A stretch of DNA of 64,000 bases from Gordionus sp. m RMFG-2023 (lineage: Eukaryota > Nematomorpha > Gordioida > Chordodea > Parachordodidae). Below are positions 32,416 to 43,429 of this stretch, piece by piece. The stretch is taken from assembly GCF_954871325.1 (NCBI RefSeq), contig NC_088776.1:15190052-15254051 (forward strand), in the 5' to 3' direction. Position 1 is the first letter of the stretch. Each line of letters begins with the position of its first letter. The notes under the pieces are model-generated. The model saw only the letters and a program-made list of their open reading frames with translations, was not told where the DNA came from and searched no databases. A program made the position numbers and the translations under genes.

Positions 32416-33521
32416 AATGAAAATATATTATCGACAATATGGAAAATATTTTATTTTTTAACCAATCTCGAAACATGATGTTATCCACTTCCTAACTATA
32501 GGTAAGCACGGGGCGTAAAAATCCCCTTACCCCATCACATGGTGAGTCCCACGATCTTGAATAAATTTGATTGTTGATTAGGCAAAAGAAAATTACAAGG
32601 CATGGTTGAGTGTGATTAAAAATTTTGCTTGAATCACGGAAAACTTTTAAAAATTAATATATTTTAAAAACCAATCTCGTTACTTCTTAAACATTTTGCA
32701 AGATTTTTTTCCTAAGATACTAGAAATTACTTTAACAGACTATCGAAAGCAGGATTTATTTTGTTCAAGAATTTTCATAAGTTTAACAAAAAAATGAATA
32801 AATTATTAAACCATGTCCTGGTTCGTCTTATTTCTAAACAGTAGTCTGTTTACCCGGGTATATAGCGTCCTCTAAACAGCCTAAAAAGAAAAGGTTTAAA
32901 TTGACGGAAAGGGTAAAGCGTCTTTGTGAGAAAAATATATAAATAAATAACAAATAATATTTATTTAGAGTAAAAACTTATATAACAAACCAAAATAATG
33001 TGTGCCCATTCAAAATCTGCTTAGCCTTGGCTAAACATAAATAAGTTTCAAAAATAAGACGAAGCATGGCATGGCCTTAAAATTTTTCAAAATTTCTATT
33101 TGAAGAAAAACTCATTCTTTTTATAATAGTTTTCAAAATTTGTCAATATTGAATCTTTTGTTCCATTTTTTCGAAAAATTAGCCATTAAAATTTTATCAG
33201 CCCCCGCCAGTTCGGTTTCAATTGAACGATTATTTTCAATAGACAATCATAGTTAAATAGGAAAAAGGCAAGCGCAACTAAAATAAAAATAAATAATGGC
33301 ATTCATTTTTCAATATAAATAAAGATTTTGATTTATAAAATATGACTTGATTAGTTAATTCTTAATTCCTGCATATAGACCATTTTATTTTATGTAAAAT
33401 TATGAAAATAAATAAGGCCCAATAATATTTTTAAGTGATACATAAATTTTTAGACATGACAAAAATTTTGCCTTTTCTTGAATAGGCTGGTCGGGCTAAA
33501 TTGTTTTAACATAAAACGTAA
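32416..33521. other. Spacer, no feature seen
   Basis: AT-rich with a few GC patches (about 32505-32545, 32820-32880). No frame, repeat or element end could be supported. Confidence 0.4.
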
Positions 33522-33860
33522 ATGGGCGTGAAATTTTTCTCACTACCAGCTGTCATTGCAAAAACTTTGATTTTATTGTATAAAATATCAACTTTAAATA
33601 ACATTGCCCCATTATTTCACGTAGAGCATTTTAAAATATTATTCAATTTGGACATTGGGTGGAGGGGTATATTTAGTGTTTTTTTATCCGGGTTACTTTT
33701 GTATGGGTCTTTTCTGACCGATTATCATTCCAAAGATAAAAATAAAATTTTTGTGATAAAGGGTTGTCTGAGTTTCACTATCAAAATTCTTTTAGAGATA
33801 CATCTCTGTAGAAATAAAAATCTTAATATTTTCCAATACAACCGTGCTTGTATATTATAA
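33522..33860 (+). CDS. Unrecognised membrane-protein ORF, possibly a host exon
   Basis: 112 residues with mixed composition and two hydrophobic stretches (about residues 7-22 and 50-65, GIFSVFLSGLLLYGSF). The stretch LFNLDIGWRGIFSVFLSGLLLY recalls the part of CAAX proteases of the RCE1 type that precedes their catalytic Glu-Glu, but the Glu-Glu motif itself is not found here or downstream. It may be an exon of a membrane protein cut off by the repeats to its right. Confidence in any name is low. Confidence 0.25.
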   Translation: MGVKFFSLPAVIAKTLILLYKISTLNNIAPLFHVEHFKILFNLDIGWRGIFSVFLSGLLLYGSFLTDYHSKDKNKIFVIKGCLSFTIKILLEIHLCRNKNLNIFQYNRACIL

Positions 33861-34044
33861 TACCCCCTTTCCATCGTCCGCGCTTAATGAGCGGGTGTAC
33901 ACTATAGCAAATGCAGTTCTGAGGGATAAATGATCTTTAAAGCTTGAAAAACAACAATCACCATTAAAATTGAAAAAAAAATTATAAATATATTAATAGA
34001 ATTATAGTAATAATAAATTCTGTGCAATTTATTTGAATTTTATA

Positions 34045-34147
34045 GTGCTGTAAACATTAATTTAAAAAAGAAGCACGTTACGTTTGAAAAAAGGAGCACG
34101 TTACCTTGTTATTCGAAAGTAACGCGTTACTCTTTACTTAAAAAATA
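34045..34147. mobile_element. hAT end fragment with GTAACGCGTTAC palindrome
   Basis: It starts TAGTGCTGTAAACATT like the E elements. It then carries CACGTTACG, GCACGTTACC and AAGTAACGCGTTACTC, another subterminal palindrome array. It is cut by the Foldback-like element. A possible opposite arm, with GTAACG and CGTTAC words, lies at about 41575-41700. Confidence 0.45.
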
Positions 34148-34159
34148 CTAAATATTACA

Positions 34160-35814
34160 GCTCCGTGAAGTTGGCCGAACATTTGGAAGCACTAACGATG
34201 AATCATATGTCATTTTTTAGTGCTTCGTTAGTGCTTGTTAGTGCTTCAATCCGTATAGTAGCCGAATTTAAGGAAAAAAGTTATAAGCAAAAATAAAAAT
34301 TTGTGCCAACTTCACGCTTAAAAGTCGATTGGAAGCACTAACGATGAAACTTATATCATTCTTTAGTGCTTCGTTAGTAGAGGTTAGTGCTTCAATTCAT
34401 TTTGTAGCCGAATTTAAGAGTAAAAAGTTATTCACGAAAAAAACAAAAATAAACAAATAATGGCGACGTGCCAAAACAAAAACTAGAGTAGTAATTAACA
34501 TCCGGTTTCAGCCATTATTTAGTGCTTAATTAGTGTATTTAAATTCCGTTATTAATTTACTTAACCGCCATAAAAAAAGTTATTAGCTAAATAAAAATTA
34601 TGACTTCACGATTTAAGCATGAAGTTGGCCGAACTTTTGGAAGCACTAACGATGAAACTAATATCATTCTTTAGTGCTTCGTTAGTAGAGGTTAGTGCTT
34701 CAATCAGTTCCGTAGCCGAATTTAAGAATAAAAAGTTATTCACGAAAAAAACAAAAATAAACAAATAATGGCGACGTGCCAAAACAAAAACTAGAGTAGT
34801 ACTTAACATCCGGTTTTCGCCAGTATTTAGTGCTTAATTAATGTATTTAAATTCCGTTATTAATTTACTTAACCGCCATATGGAAAAAAAGTTATTAGCT
34901 AAATAAAATTTATGACGTCACGATTTAAGCGTGAAGTTGGCCGAACTTTTGGAAGCATTAACGATGAAACTTATATCATTCTTTAGTGCTTCGTTAGTAG
35001 AGGTTAGTGCTTCAATCAGTTACGTAGCCGAATTTAAGAATAAAAAGTTATTCACGAAAAAAACAAAAATAAACAAATAATGGCGACGTGCCAAAACAAA
35101 AACTATAATAGTACTAAACATCCGGTTTTCGCCATTATTTAGTGCTTAATTAGTATTTTTAAATTCTGTAATTTATTTTGTTAACCGTCATATGAAAATA
35201 TTGTAACACGCAAAAGAAATTTTTAGAGGTCAAATTTCGGCTAGAAAATTATGAAAGCACTAACGATGAAACATATATCATTCTTTAGTGCTTCGTTAGT
35301 AGAGGTTAGTGCTTCAATCAGTTTTGTAGCCGAATTTAAAAATCAAAAGTTATTTGCGAAAAAAAGAAATAATGGCGACGTGCCAAAACAAAAACTATAA
35401 TAGTACTAAACATCCGGTTTTCGCCATTATTTAGTGCTTAATTAGTATATTTATATTCCGTAATTTATTTTGTTAACCTTTATGGAAAAATTGTAAACGC
35501 TAAAATAATTTTTAGAGGTCAAATTTCGGCTAGAAAATTATGAAAGCACTAACGATGAAACTTATATCATTCTTTAATGCTTCGTTAGTAGAGGTTAGTG
35601 CTTCAATCAGTTTTGTAGCCGAATTTAAGAATAAAAAGTTATTATCAAAATAAACAAAATACAAATTGTTCCTTTTACAAATTTTTATTTTATTCGAAAA
35701 AATTTTAATATTTTTATCAAAAATTTCAGTTATATTTAGATCTCATTATTCATAATATAATTATGCAGGAATTCAGTTACCCTGATTCAATATAGCAGTG
35801 CCATATCAATACTT
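34160..35814 (+). repeat. Left arm of the Foldback-like element
   Basis: GTGCTTCGTTAGT occurs near 34222, 34369, 34676, 34988, 35287 and (as ATGCTTCGTTAGT) 35579, giving a repeat of about 147, 307, 312, 299 and 292 bases. The inner ~170 bases (35645-35814, GAATTCAGTTACCCTGATTC...) are single-copy and match the inner edge of the right arm in inverted order. Confidence 0.85.
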
Positions 35815-35892
35815 CAAATATTCTGACACATCTCTAGAATCTTAAGAAAAGAATATATCAAATTGATTATGTTTCTATAGATAGATATCAAC

Positions 35893-36216
35893 ATGTATAC
35901 AAACTCTTCTCTAAAAATAATCAAAAAAACTAAAAAAGTTATTAATAAAAATGCAAGTCCAACTACACTTAGTGGTCGAAAATATAATCCTCAAGCGTTA
36001 TATCTTTTTATTGGAAAACTGTTACTCGATAATATAAATAGATTGTGGAATAAGAGTAGTATATTTTTATTCGAATATTATAGCTACAATATTGATGGAA
36101 GAATAAAGAAGGAAAAAATTATAAAAAATGTATGTTATAATTTTCAACGAATAAGCGAAAATAAGCATATAATCAATAAAACATTCTATAACAAATATAA
36201 ACAAATACGAATATAA
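35893..36216 (+). CDS. Unknown basic protein in the Foldback-like element
   Basis: 107 residues, very basic, starting MYTNSSLKIIKKTKKVINKN and including SPTTLSGRKYNPQALYLFIG and LLLDNINRLWNKSSIFLFEY. It lies just inside the left arm. The N-terminal 30 residues are Lys-rich. The later part alternates hydrophobic and charged residues and could fold. It has no zinc-finger pattern and no DDE motif. Its place makes it a candidate element gene, but it may also be captured or chance sequence. No family recognised. Confidence 0.35.
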   Translation: MYTNSSLKIIKKTKKVINKNASPTTLSGRKYNPQALYLFIGKLLLDNINRLWNKSSIFLFEYYSYNIDGRIKKEKIIKNVCYNFQRISENKHIINKTFYNKYKQIRI

Positions 36217-36778
36217 TTGGAATATAGTTTAAAACACCTTTATGGCATAATTATAAATATTATTTAATTTTTTAATGCAATATAATTTTATTTGAATTGT
36301 ATAGGATAATCAATTCACAATTTCTGTTGTCACAAATTCCATAATTTATTTAGGAGTCGTTTAAAATCATTTGATTTGATAAGCTCCTGCCAAGATAAAA
36401 ACATTCTTCAACCCTAAAATCATATATTATTCATTTGATATTTTAAAATATACCTTATTGTATAGGATTAGGAAACTTCAGCAAATACCCTATAATATAT
36501 AAGATCGGTAAAAATATCCTATATTTTCTAATTTAATAATTCCAGTACAACATTGAACTTTTACGACAAATTAAATTCTTTCAAAACTCTAGCAGAATAT
36601 GGATTTAATTTAAATATATTTTTGCATAGGAAGTGTCAAGGGCTTAATTGTAAAAGCTATGTAATGAAATGTTGAAGAATATTAATGGTTATACTTTATT
36701 TTTATTTGTATTATGATAACTAATTATAACAGTACTACCGTCAAGAAAGACGGGCGCATTGAATTTTCGCCTAAAATT

Positions 36779-38267
36779 TTTTACCTTTTTATTTATAATT
36801 TAAAGCCAAAATAAGTTATTATTGTAAGATGAGTGTTTTTAATACCTACCTTATTTACCCCATTAACTAATCACATTCACTCCCCACCCCGTGATGGTGG
36901 GAGTTAGAATTTAAGAGAGAGATGGGAAAATAAGATTGACTAAAAAAAGGAAGAAATAAAAAAAAGAGACAAAGGTATGAAAACAGAACTTTAAAAAAAA
37001 AATTAATATTTTATACTTTACGAATTGATGGTTATATTTTCAAGCAACTCACATTGTTTATAATTGTCAAATCACTTAGAAGCGCAATAAAACATTGGCA
37101 CATTGCAGATTCACACATCAAATTTTTAATTAGATGGAGTATTCATAGCGAATCAATGTAAATATACATTTCTGATACATTCATCAAATATTATTAAATT
37201 TTCAGTGATCATATCGTATCAAAAATAAGATACATTTCCGATTCACTCATCAAATTTTTAATTAAATTGATGAATCATAGCGAATCAATGTAAAAATACA
37301 TTTCCGATACATTCATCAAATTTTTTTAAAAATTCAGTAATCATATTGTATCAAATATAAGATACATTTCCGACACATTCATCAAATTTTATTAAATTTT
37401 CAGTGATATATCGTATCAAAAATAAGATACATTTCCGATTCACTCATCAAATTTTTAATTAAATTGATGAATCATAGCGAATCAATGTAAAAATACATTT
37501 CCGATACATTCATCAAATTTTATCAAATTTTCAGTAATTATATCGTATCAAATATAAGATACATTTCCGACACATTTATCAAATTTTATTAAATTTTCAT
37601 TGATCATATCTAATCAAAAATAAGATACATTTCCGATTCACTCATCAAATTTTTAATTAAATTGATGAATCATAGCGAATCAATGTAAAAATACATTTCC
37701 GATACATTCATCAATTTATATTAAATTGATGAACCATAGCTAATCAATATAAAAATACATGTCTGATTCACTCAAAAAGAAAAAAATTATTTTATGCTAT
37801 GAACTAAATATTTTTAAAATGCCTCAAAACCTTAAAACTTTCGCAAGTTTAATGAAACATGTCCAAAATTTTCCATTAAAATTTAAAGTTTTAAAATTAT
37901 AAATTTACTTGTTACATTTCGGAATACATATTTTTTTAAAATTATTTTAATGGCAGTAAAAAAAATTATAAAATATTTATAATAGATTAGATTAATTAAT
38001 CACATGTGTGGTTAATTATTTTAGTAATAGAATAAAAATAGTAAATAAAATATGCCATTTAAATTATATTTAAGAATATTTATTTGTGTTCTTTTTTTTA
38101 TTTCGTGAATTTTCTAAAAAAATTGAAATACGAAATCTATATCAAAAGTGTAATAAATATGGGGAGTGAATGTGATTAGTTAATGGGGTAAATAAGGTCG
38201 GTATTAAAAACTCTCATCTAACAATAATAACTTAATTTGGCTTTAAATTATAAATAAAAAGGTAAAA
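36779..38267. mobile_element. Nested element with 108-base inverted ends
   Basis: 36779-36886 and 38160-38267 are inverted copies of each other with few differences, beginning TTTTACCTTTTTATTTATAA on each side and ending inside at CACTCCCCA. Inside are low-complexity A-rich sequence, a 198-base satellite block and AT-rich DNA; no gene. The flanking bases give no clear duplication. It looks non-autonomous and lies in the middle of the Foldback-like element. Confidence 0.7.
37060..37780. repeat. 198-base satellite block
   Basis: The word GATACATTTCCGATTCACTC recurs at 37229, 37426 and 37624, spacing 197 and 198. Within each unit, shorter related words alternate (CATTTCCGATACATTCATCA, TTGATGAATCATAGCGAATC), so the unit itself grew from a ~65-base pattern with inverted parts. 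About three and a half units in all. Confidence 0.8.
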
Positions 38268-38304
38268 CAATTATAAATCATTTAATAAAATAGCTTAAAC
38301 ATAT

Positions 38305-38403
38305 GACCCGGCCGAAGGCCGGGGGAAAGCTGGCCTAAGTACAGCTAAGGGAGATTAGGAAAAAATTCCCCCCCCCTATAGGAAAATCCTTGATACGCCA
38401 CTG
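38305..38403. mobile_element. Right-end piece of a CAGTGGCGTA hAT MITE
   Basis: Read inward from 38403: CAGTGGCGTATCAAGGATTT, then a G run and GGCCGAAGGCCGGG words as in the complete copy at 44350-44734. The left end is not seen. Confidence 0.6.
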
Positions 38404-38655
38404 CTTCGATATTAAATCGGTACATACGTACAATTTTAAAAACTTTTATAATCATGCATGATTTTTTGGAACTTGGTTGTCGGGGACAACCAATCAATTA
38501 AAGTTAATACAAATTTATACCTATTAATTTAAATATATTTTTATCTTTTCTCTATTTATATAAAAATAAAAGATGCCAATTTCCGAACACTCAAACTCAA
38601 AACTAAAACGAGAATACAATTTTAAAATATAATATTTTCTCACAAAATTAACATT

Positions 38656-38808
38656 ATGTATGTTATAATTATTATTGTATGTATTGTGTTTTTACTTGTC
38701 ATTATAGATTATTATATACACAAAATAAAATATTCAACTATATTTGAAGAAGAAAAAAATTTTAAATTTATATTTTCTAAATTTAAAAAAAAAAAAAAAT
38801 TTTATTAA
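38656..38808 (+). CDS. Possible small single-pass membrane protein in the Foldback-like element
   Basis: 50 residues starting MYVIIIIVCIVFLLVIIDYY, one strong membrane segment, then a charged tail ending in poly-Lys (from an A tract). It sits just inside the right arm. Short hydrophobic ORFs are easily formed by AT-rich DNA, so this is only a candidate. No family recognised. Confidence 0.2.
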   Translation: MYVIIIIVCIVFLLVIIDYYIHKIKYSTIFEEEKNFKFIFSKFKKKKKFY

Positions 38809-38856
38809 TTGGTTTGGGATTTGTAAACTAAATTTTTTTATTGGGTTGTTGCTATT

Positions 38857-40960
38857 AAGTATTGATATGGCACTGCTATATTGAATCAGGGTAACTGAAT
38901 TCCTGCATAATTATATTATGAATAATGAGATCTAAATATAAATGAAATTTTTGATAAAAATATTAAAAATTTTTCGAATAAAATAAAAATTTGTAAAAGG
39001 AACAATTTGTATTTTGTTTATTTTGATAATAACTTTTTATTCTTAAATTCGGCTACAAAACTGATTGAAGCACTAACCTCTACTAACGAAGCATTAAAAT
39101 GATATAAGTTACATCGTTAGTGCTTTCATAATTTTCTAACCGAAATTTGACCTCTAAAAATTATTTTAGCGTGTTACAATTTTTTCATAACGGTTAACAA
39201 AATAAATTACGGAATATAAATATACTAATTAAGCACTAAATAATGGCGAAAACCGGATGTTTAGTACTATTATAGTTTTTGTTTTGGCACGTCACCATTA
39301 TTTGTTTATTTTTGTTTTTTTCGTGAATAACTTTTTATTCTTAAATTCGGCTACGGAACTGATTGAAGCACTAACCTCTACTAACGAAGCACTAAAGAAT
39401 GATATTAGTTTCATCGTTAGTGCTTCCAAAAGTTCGGCCAACTTCACGCCTAAATCGTGACGTCATAATTTTTATTTAGCTTATAACTTTTTTTTATAAG
39501 GCGGTAAAGTAAATTAATAACGAAATTTAAATACACTAATTAGGCACTAAATAATGGCGAAAACCGGATGTTTAGAACTCCTATACTTTTTGTATGGCAC
39601 GTCGCCATTATTTGTTTATTTTTGTTTTTTCGTGAATAACTTTTTATTCTTAAATTCGGCTACAAAATGGATTAAAGCACTAACCTCTACTAACGAAGCA
39701 CTAAAGAATGATATAAGTTTCATCGTTAGTGCTTCCAATCGACTTTTAAGCGTGAAGTTGGCACAAATTTTTATTTTTGCTTATAACTTTTTTTTCTTAA
39801 ATTCGGCTACTATACGGATTGAAGCACTAACAAGCACTAACGAAGCACTAAAGAATGATATATGTTTCATCGTTAGTGCTTTCATAATTTTCTAGCTAAA
39901 ATTTGACCTCTAAAAATTTCTTTTGCGTGTTACAATATTTTCATATGACGGTTAACAAAATAAATTACAGAATTTAAAAATACTAATTAAGCACTAAATA
40001 ATGGCGAAAACCGGATGTTTAGTACTATTATAGTTTTTGTTTTGGCACGTCGCCATTATTTCTTTTTTTTGCAAATAACTTTTGATTTTTAAATTCGTCT
40101 ACAAAACTGATTGAAGCACTAACCTCTACTAACGAAGCACTAAAGAATGATATATGTTTCATCGTTAGTGCTTTCATAATTTTCTAGCCGAAATTTGACC
40201 TCTAAAAATTTCTTTTGCGTGTTACAATTTTTTCATATGACGGTTAACAAAATAAATTACAGAATTTAAAAATACTAATTAAGCACTAAATAATGGCGAA
40301 AACCGGATGTTTAGTACTATTACAGTTTTTGTTTTGGCACGTCGCCATTATTTGTTTATTTTTGTTTTTTTCGTGAATAACTTTTTATTCCTAAATTCAG
40401 CTACGGAACTGATTGAAGCACTAACCTCTACTAACGAAGCACTAAAGAATGATATAAGTTTCATCGTTAGTGCTTTCAAAAGTTCGGCCAACTTCACGCT
40501 TAAATCGTGGCGTCATAAATTTAATTTAGCTAATAACTTTTTTTCCATATGGCGGTTAAGTAAATTAATAACGGAATTTAAATACATTAATTAAGCACTA
40601 AATAATGGCGAAAACCGGATGTTAAGTACTACTCTAGTTTTTGTTTTGGCATGTCGCCATTATTTGTTTATTTTTGTTTTTTTCGTGAATAACTTTTTGC
40701 TCTTAAATTCGGCTACAAAATGGATTGAAGCACTAACCTCTACTAACGAAGCACTAAAGAATGATATAAGTTTCATCGTTAGTGCTTCCAATCGACTTTT
40801 AAGCGTGAAGTTGGGACAAATTTTTATTTTTGCTTATAACTTTTTTTCCTTAAATTCGGCTACTATACGGATTGAAGCACTAACAAGCACTAACGAAGCA
40901 CTAAAAAATGACATATGATTCATCGTTAGTGCTTCCAATTGTTCGGCCAACTTCACGGAT
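38857..40960 (-). repeat. Right arm of the Foldback-like element
   Basis: Inverted counterpart of 34160-35814, longer by about 450 bases because it holds two or three more units. CTAACGAAGCACTAAA recurs near 39386, 39693, 39838, 40129, 40432, 40744 and 40890 (and a variant near 39086). Several units keep an open frame of 60-113 codons encoding the same peptide (FVNNFLFLNSATELIEALTS). Confidence 0.85.
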
Positions 40961-40972
40961 CTAAATATTACA

Positions 40973-42386
40973 TATCAATTTTTCTTTTTATATTTTCCCA
41001 TAGTTATTGATTTATTTATTCTTAACAACAATTTATTTTCAAAATGTTGATCATATGAACAAGAGTTGATGGAATTTATTAAAAATATTTAAAGAATGAT
41101 CTTTATTTTCAAAAAATCTTATTAGATTAACTTTCCAAGAATCCTCATTCAGATACTCATAAAATTTTTTTTTGGAATTTAATATGAATTCATATTTTTA
41201 CATTCTTATGTTTTTTTAGATTTGAGCTGCTAGACATTGAGGTTGAAATATTTGAATTTCCTTTATTTATGTAAAAAATGTTTTATACTCAAGCCAAAAC
41301 AAAATTAAATCATGTTAATCTGAAGAAATAAGTACTTTTGACATATATTCATTATAAAATAAATGATAATATTAGAAAATATATATTAAGATACCTTGAT
41401 TGATTTAATATAAGTTAACAATCTTGACTATATAAAATTCAACAAAAATGTATATATAAATAAAGAACTTTTGGTGGTTGATCTGAATTAAAACTCGGCT
41501 TAAATTATTTAGAAAATTTAAAAGATTATAATATATAATAAACTATTTATTTTCCATATTTAAGAAAATGTTTATAGTAACGGCGTTATCTTAAAAAGTA
41601 ACGTAAATATAACGATGTTACTATTTTGGGGGAGTAAAACGAAATCTAACGAAATTACTTTTTGAGTAACGTCGACGTAGCTTTTCGAAAGTTAAAACGA
41701 TATAAATAAAATTTAAAAAAATAAATCCCGCCTTCCTCACTTAAATTTAAGACAAAAAAAACCTACTCTCTTTTCGTAATGAAATTTTTTTTAGTAGACG
41801 TAAAAAGAAAATTATGTGGTTTTCCCCATTTAAAAAGAAACACAAATTTTAAAATAAATGAAATAGATTTCGCCCCTCCCCCCACCCACCCCCCCCCATT
41901 TTCCCCCTATTAATAAAATGTAAAATACTTGTCCAATTTGAACAAAGCAAAATATGAAATTAGGACGGATGCGAGCTAGTGATATATTATATAATCGGAT
42001 TTTTTTAAAATAAATTTCATTCATTCATTTCGCTGGTCTATTTAAAATAAAATTATAAACTATCTCATAAATAAAAGTTTATAAAATATTATTTGTATTT
42101 AAAAAAAACAGCCAATCGGATTTTGGCAGACTAAGTCTATTAATTATAACCAAAAATTAACTAAAATTGGGTTGGGGTTTTTTAAATAAATATTTAGTTT
42201 TTTTTAAAAAAATGTCTAGATAAAGAAATTTTTTAATAATAATAAAAATAATATAATTTTTTTTTGTGTTGCAAAAAAACGGAATTAAAGTTTTTATTTC
42301 GAATTTTTGAATATTTAAATATTAACATTTTTTTAATTTCGATAAAAAATTATAGTATTCATTTTAATTAACTCTAATAAATATAA
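40973..42386. other. AT-rich spacer with a possible hAT arm
   Basis: No gene seen. At 41575-41700 GTAACG/CGTTAC words cluster (AGTAACGGCGTTATC, GAGTAACGTCGACGTAG) and may be the far arm of the hAT fragment at 34045. A C-rich run lies at 41874-41900. Confidence 0.35.
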
Positions 42387-42707
42387 ATGAATATAAAACC
42401 GATTAAATTACTACCTGAATTATTACTAAACATTTGTCAACTTATAGGACTTTGTTTTTTGAATAGTCAAAAAAATAACATAAAGATGGATTATACTTTA
42501 AAATTAGATTCCAGCTCTACATTAAAATGGGCTTTCGATTCTGAAATTATTTGGTTCGAATTGATTTTGAAAGGTTCTAATATGATGATGAAAAATTATT
42601 CTCTCAATTTTAGGGCAAATGATTTAATCGAAGATGGTGATCAAATTTATATCTCAATCGCCAAAGATGGAACTGTCTATTTAGAGGTAAATAATTTTTT
42701 TTTATAA
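42387..42707 (+). CDS. Unrecognised 106-residue protein, host-like composition
   Basis: Open from ATG to TAA. The residues are diverse for this DNA: LPELLLNICQLIGLCFLNSQ, KLDSSSTLKWAFDSEIIWFE, LNFRANDLIEDGDQIYISIA, KDGTVYLEV. The second half alternates in a beta-strand manner. GAG|GTAAAT near 42690 would be a fitting donor, so the ORF may be a first exon whose real protein continues elsewhere. There is no repeat match elsewhere in the window, which favours a host gene. Family unknown. Confidence 0.4.
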   Translation: MNIKPIKLLPELLLNICQLIGLCFLNSQKNNIKMDYTLKLDSSSTLKWAFDSEIIWFELILKGSNMMMKNYSLNFRANDLIEDGDQIYISIAKDGTVYLEVNNFFL

Positions 42708-43429
42708 ATCATTTATTTTTTATGCTATGATATAAACAAAATCTTGGACAAAATTTTCATAGACAAGGACAAGTTTTGAAAAAAATATGTCTTTATTTTT
42801 CATCTTTATAATGGATTGTCATGTATTTGGTTTGCCAAATATAATTTTAGGCAAAATATAATACATCATATCAACGCAATTTGAGCGAAGAAGAAGGGAT
42901 AGTTGATAAAGAAAGTTCGCTTTGATTGTGTTTTCAATAAGGGGGGGGGGGCATCCCTTAGCAAATTTGGCAGTTTTCATAAATATCGTTAACTGATATA
43001 ACTTATACCCTTGCATTTCTTTCACTCCCCTTTTTTCCTCTAAAAATGAGTACATAACGATGTTTAAGCGACGCGTGATTCGTTGCTAAACGATAACATA
43101 GCTATATAACTTAACTTCCAAAGCGAGGTCGACCTTTCAGAGAAGGATTAGTCGTGTTTTAAATTTTTTCGTTTTGAAAAAACCTGTTGGTTGGAAAAGC
43201 CCTAATTTAAAAAAAATATTACTAAGCTGTTTTTTATGGTAGCACAAACCTTAAGCGATGCTTAGATTTTTCATGTATTTTGCAAGCTACACGATGTCGC
43301 GCCAATTTTGCATCTTAATATTACTTCATACAAAAATAAATTAGCTTTGGACATAAGGTAAAATAAATAGAATCCTGCATTATGATTCGCATTTCCGGTA
43401 ATTGGCGGTAAATTAAAAAGATTGGTTTC
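42708..43429. other. Spacer, no feature seen
   Basis: AT-rich, with a G run at 42942-42951. No element borders or coding frames could be supported. Confidence 0.35.

Larger units (their letters stand above)
34160..40960. mobile_element. Foldback-like element with long arms of tandem repeats
   Basis: Two inverted arms, 34160-35814 and 38857-40960, begin CCGTGAAGTTGGCCGAAC on each side and consist of ~300-base units repeated about five times at the left and seven or eight at the right. The 12-base sequence CTAAATATTACA flanks the element exactly (34148-34159 and 40961-40972). Each unit carries TTAGTGCTTCGTTAGTAGAG and related TTAGTGCTT words, GTAGCCGAATTTAAGAATAA and ATGGCGACGTGCC. The middle holds a 107-residue ORF, a 50-residue membrane ORF, a nested element and a hAT end piece. 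No transposase of a known family is seen. Arms made of tandem units are the mark of Foldback/Galileo-type elements; the long target duplication would also fit Mutator relatives. Confidence 0.8.

Noticed and set aside
33522-33860. Firm call of a CAAX protease (RCE1)
   Set aside because: Only a weak resemblance in one hydrophobic stretch; the catalytic Glu-Glu motif is not found.
37060-37780. A CRISPR-like array of regular repeats
   Set aside because: The unit is ~198 bases with no short constant repeat and unique spacers, in a eukaryotic setting with spliced genes. It is a satellite inside a transposable element.
39257-40918. Series of similar ORFs in the right arm as separate genes
   Set aside because: They are the same frame of a tandem DNA repeat, also present inverted in the other arm. 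Listed only as a property of the repeat.
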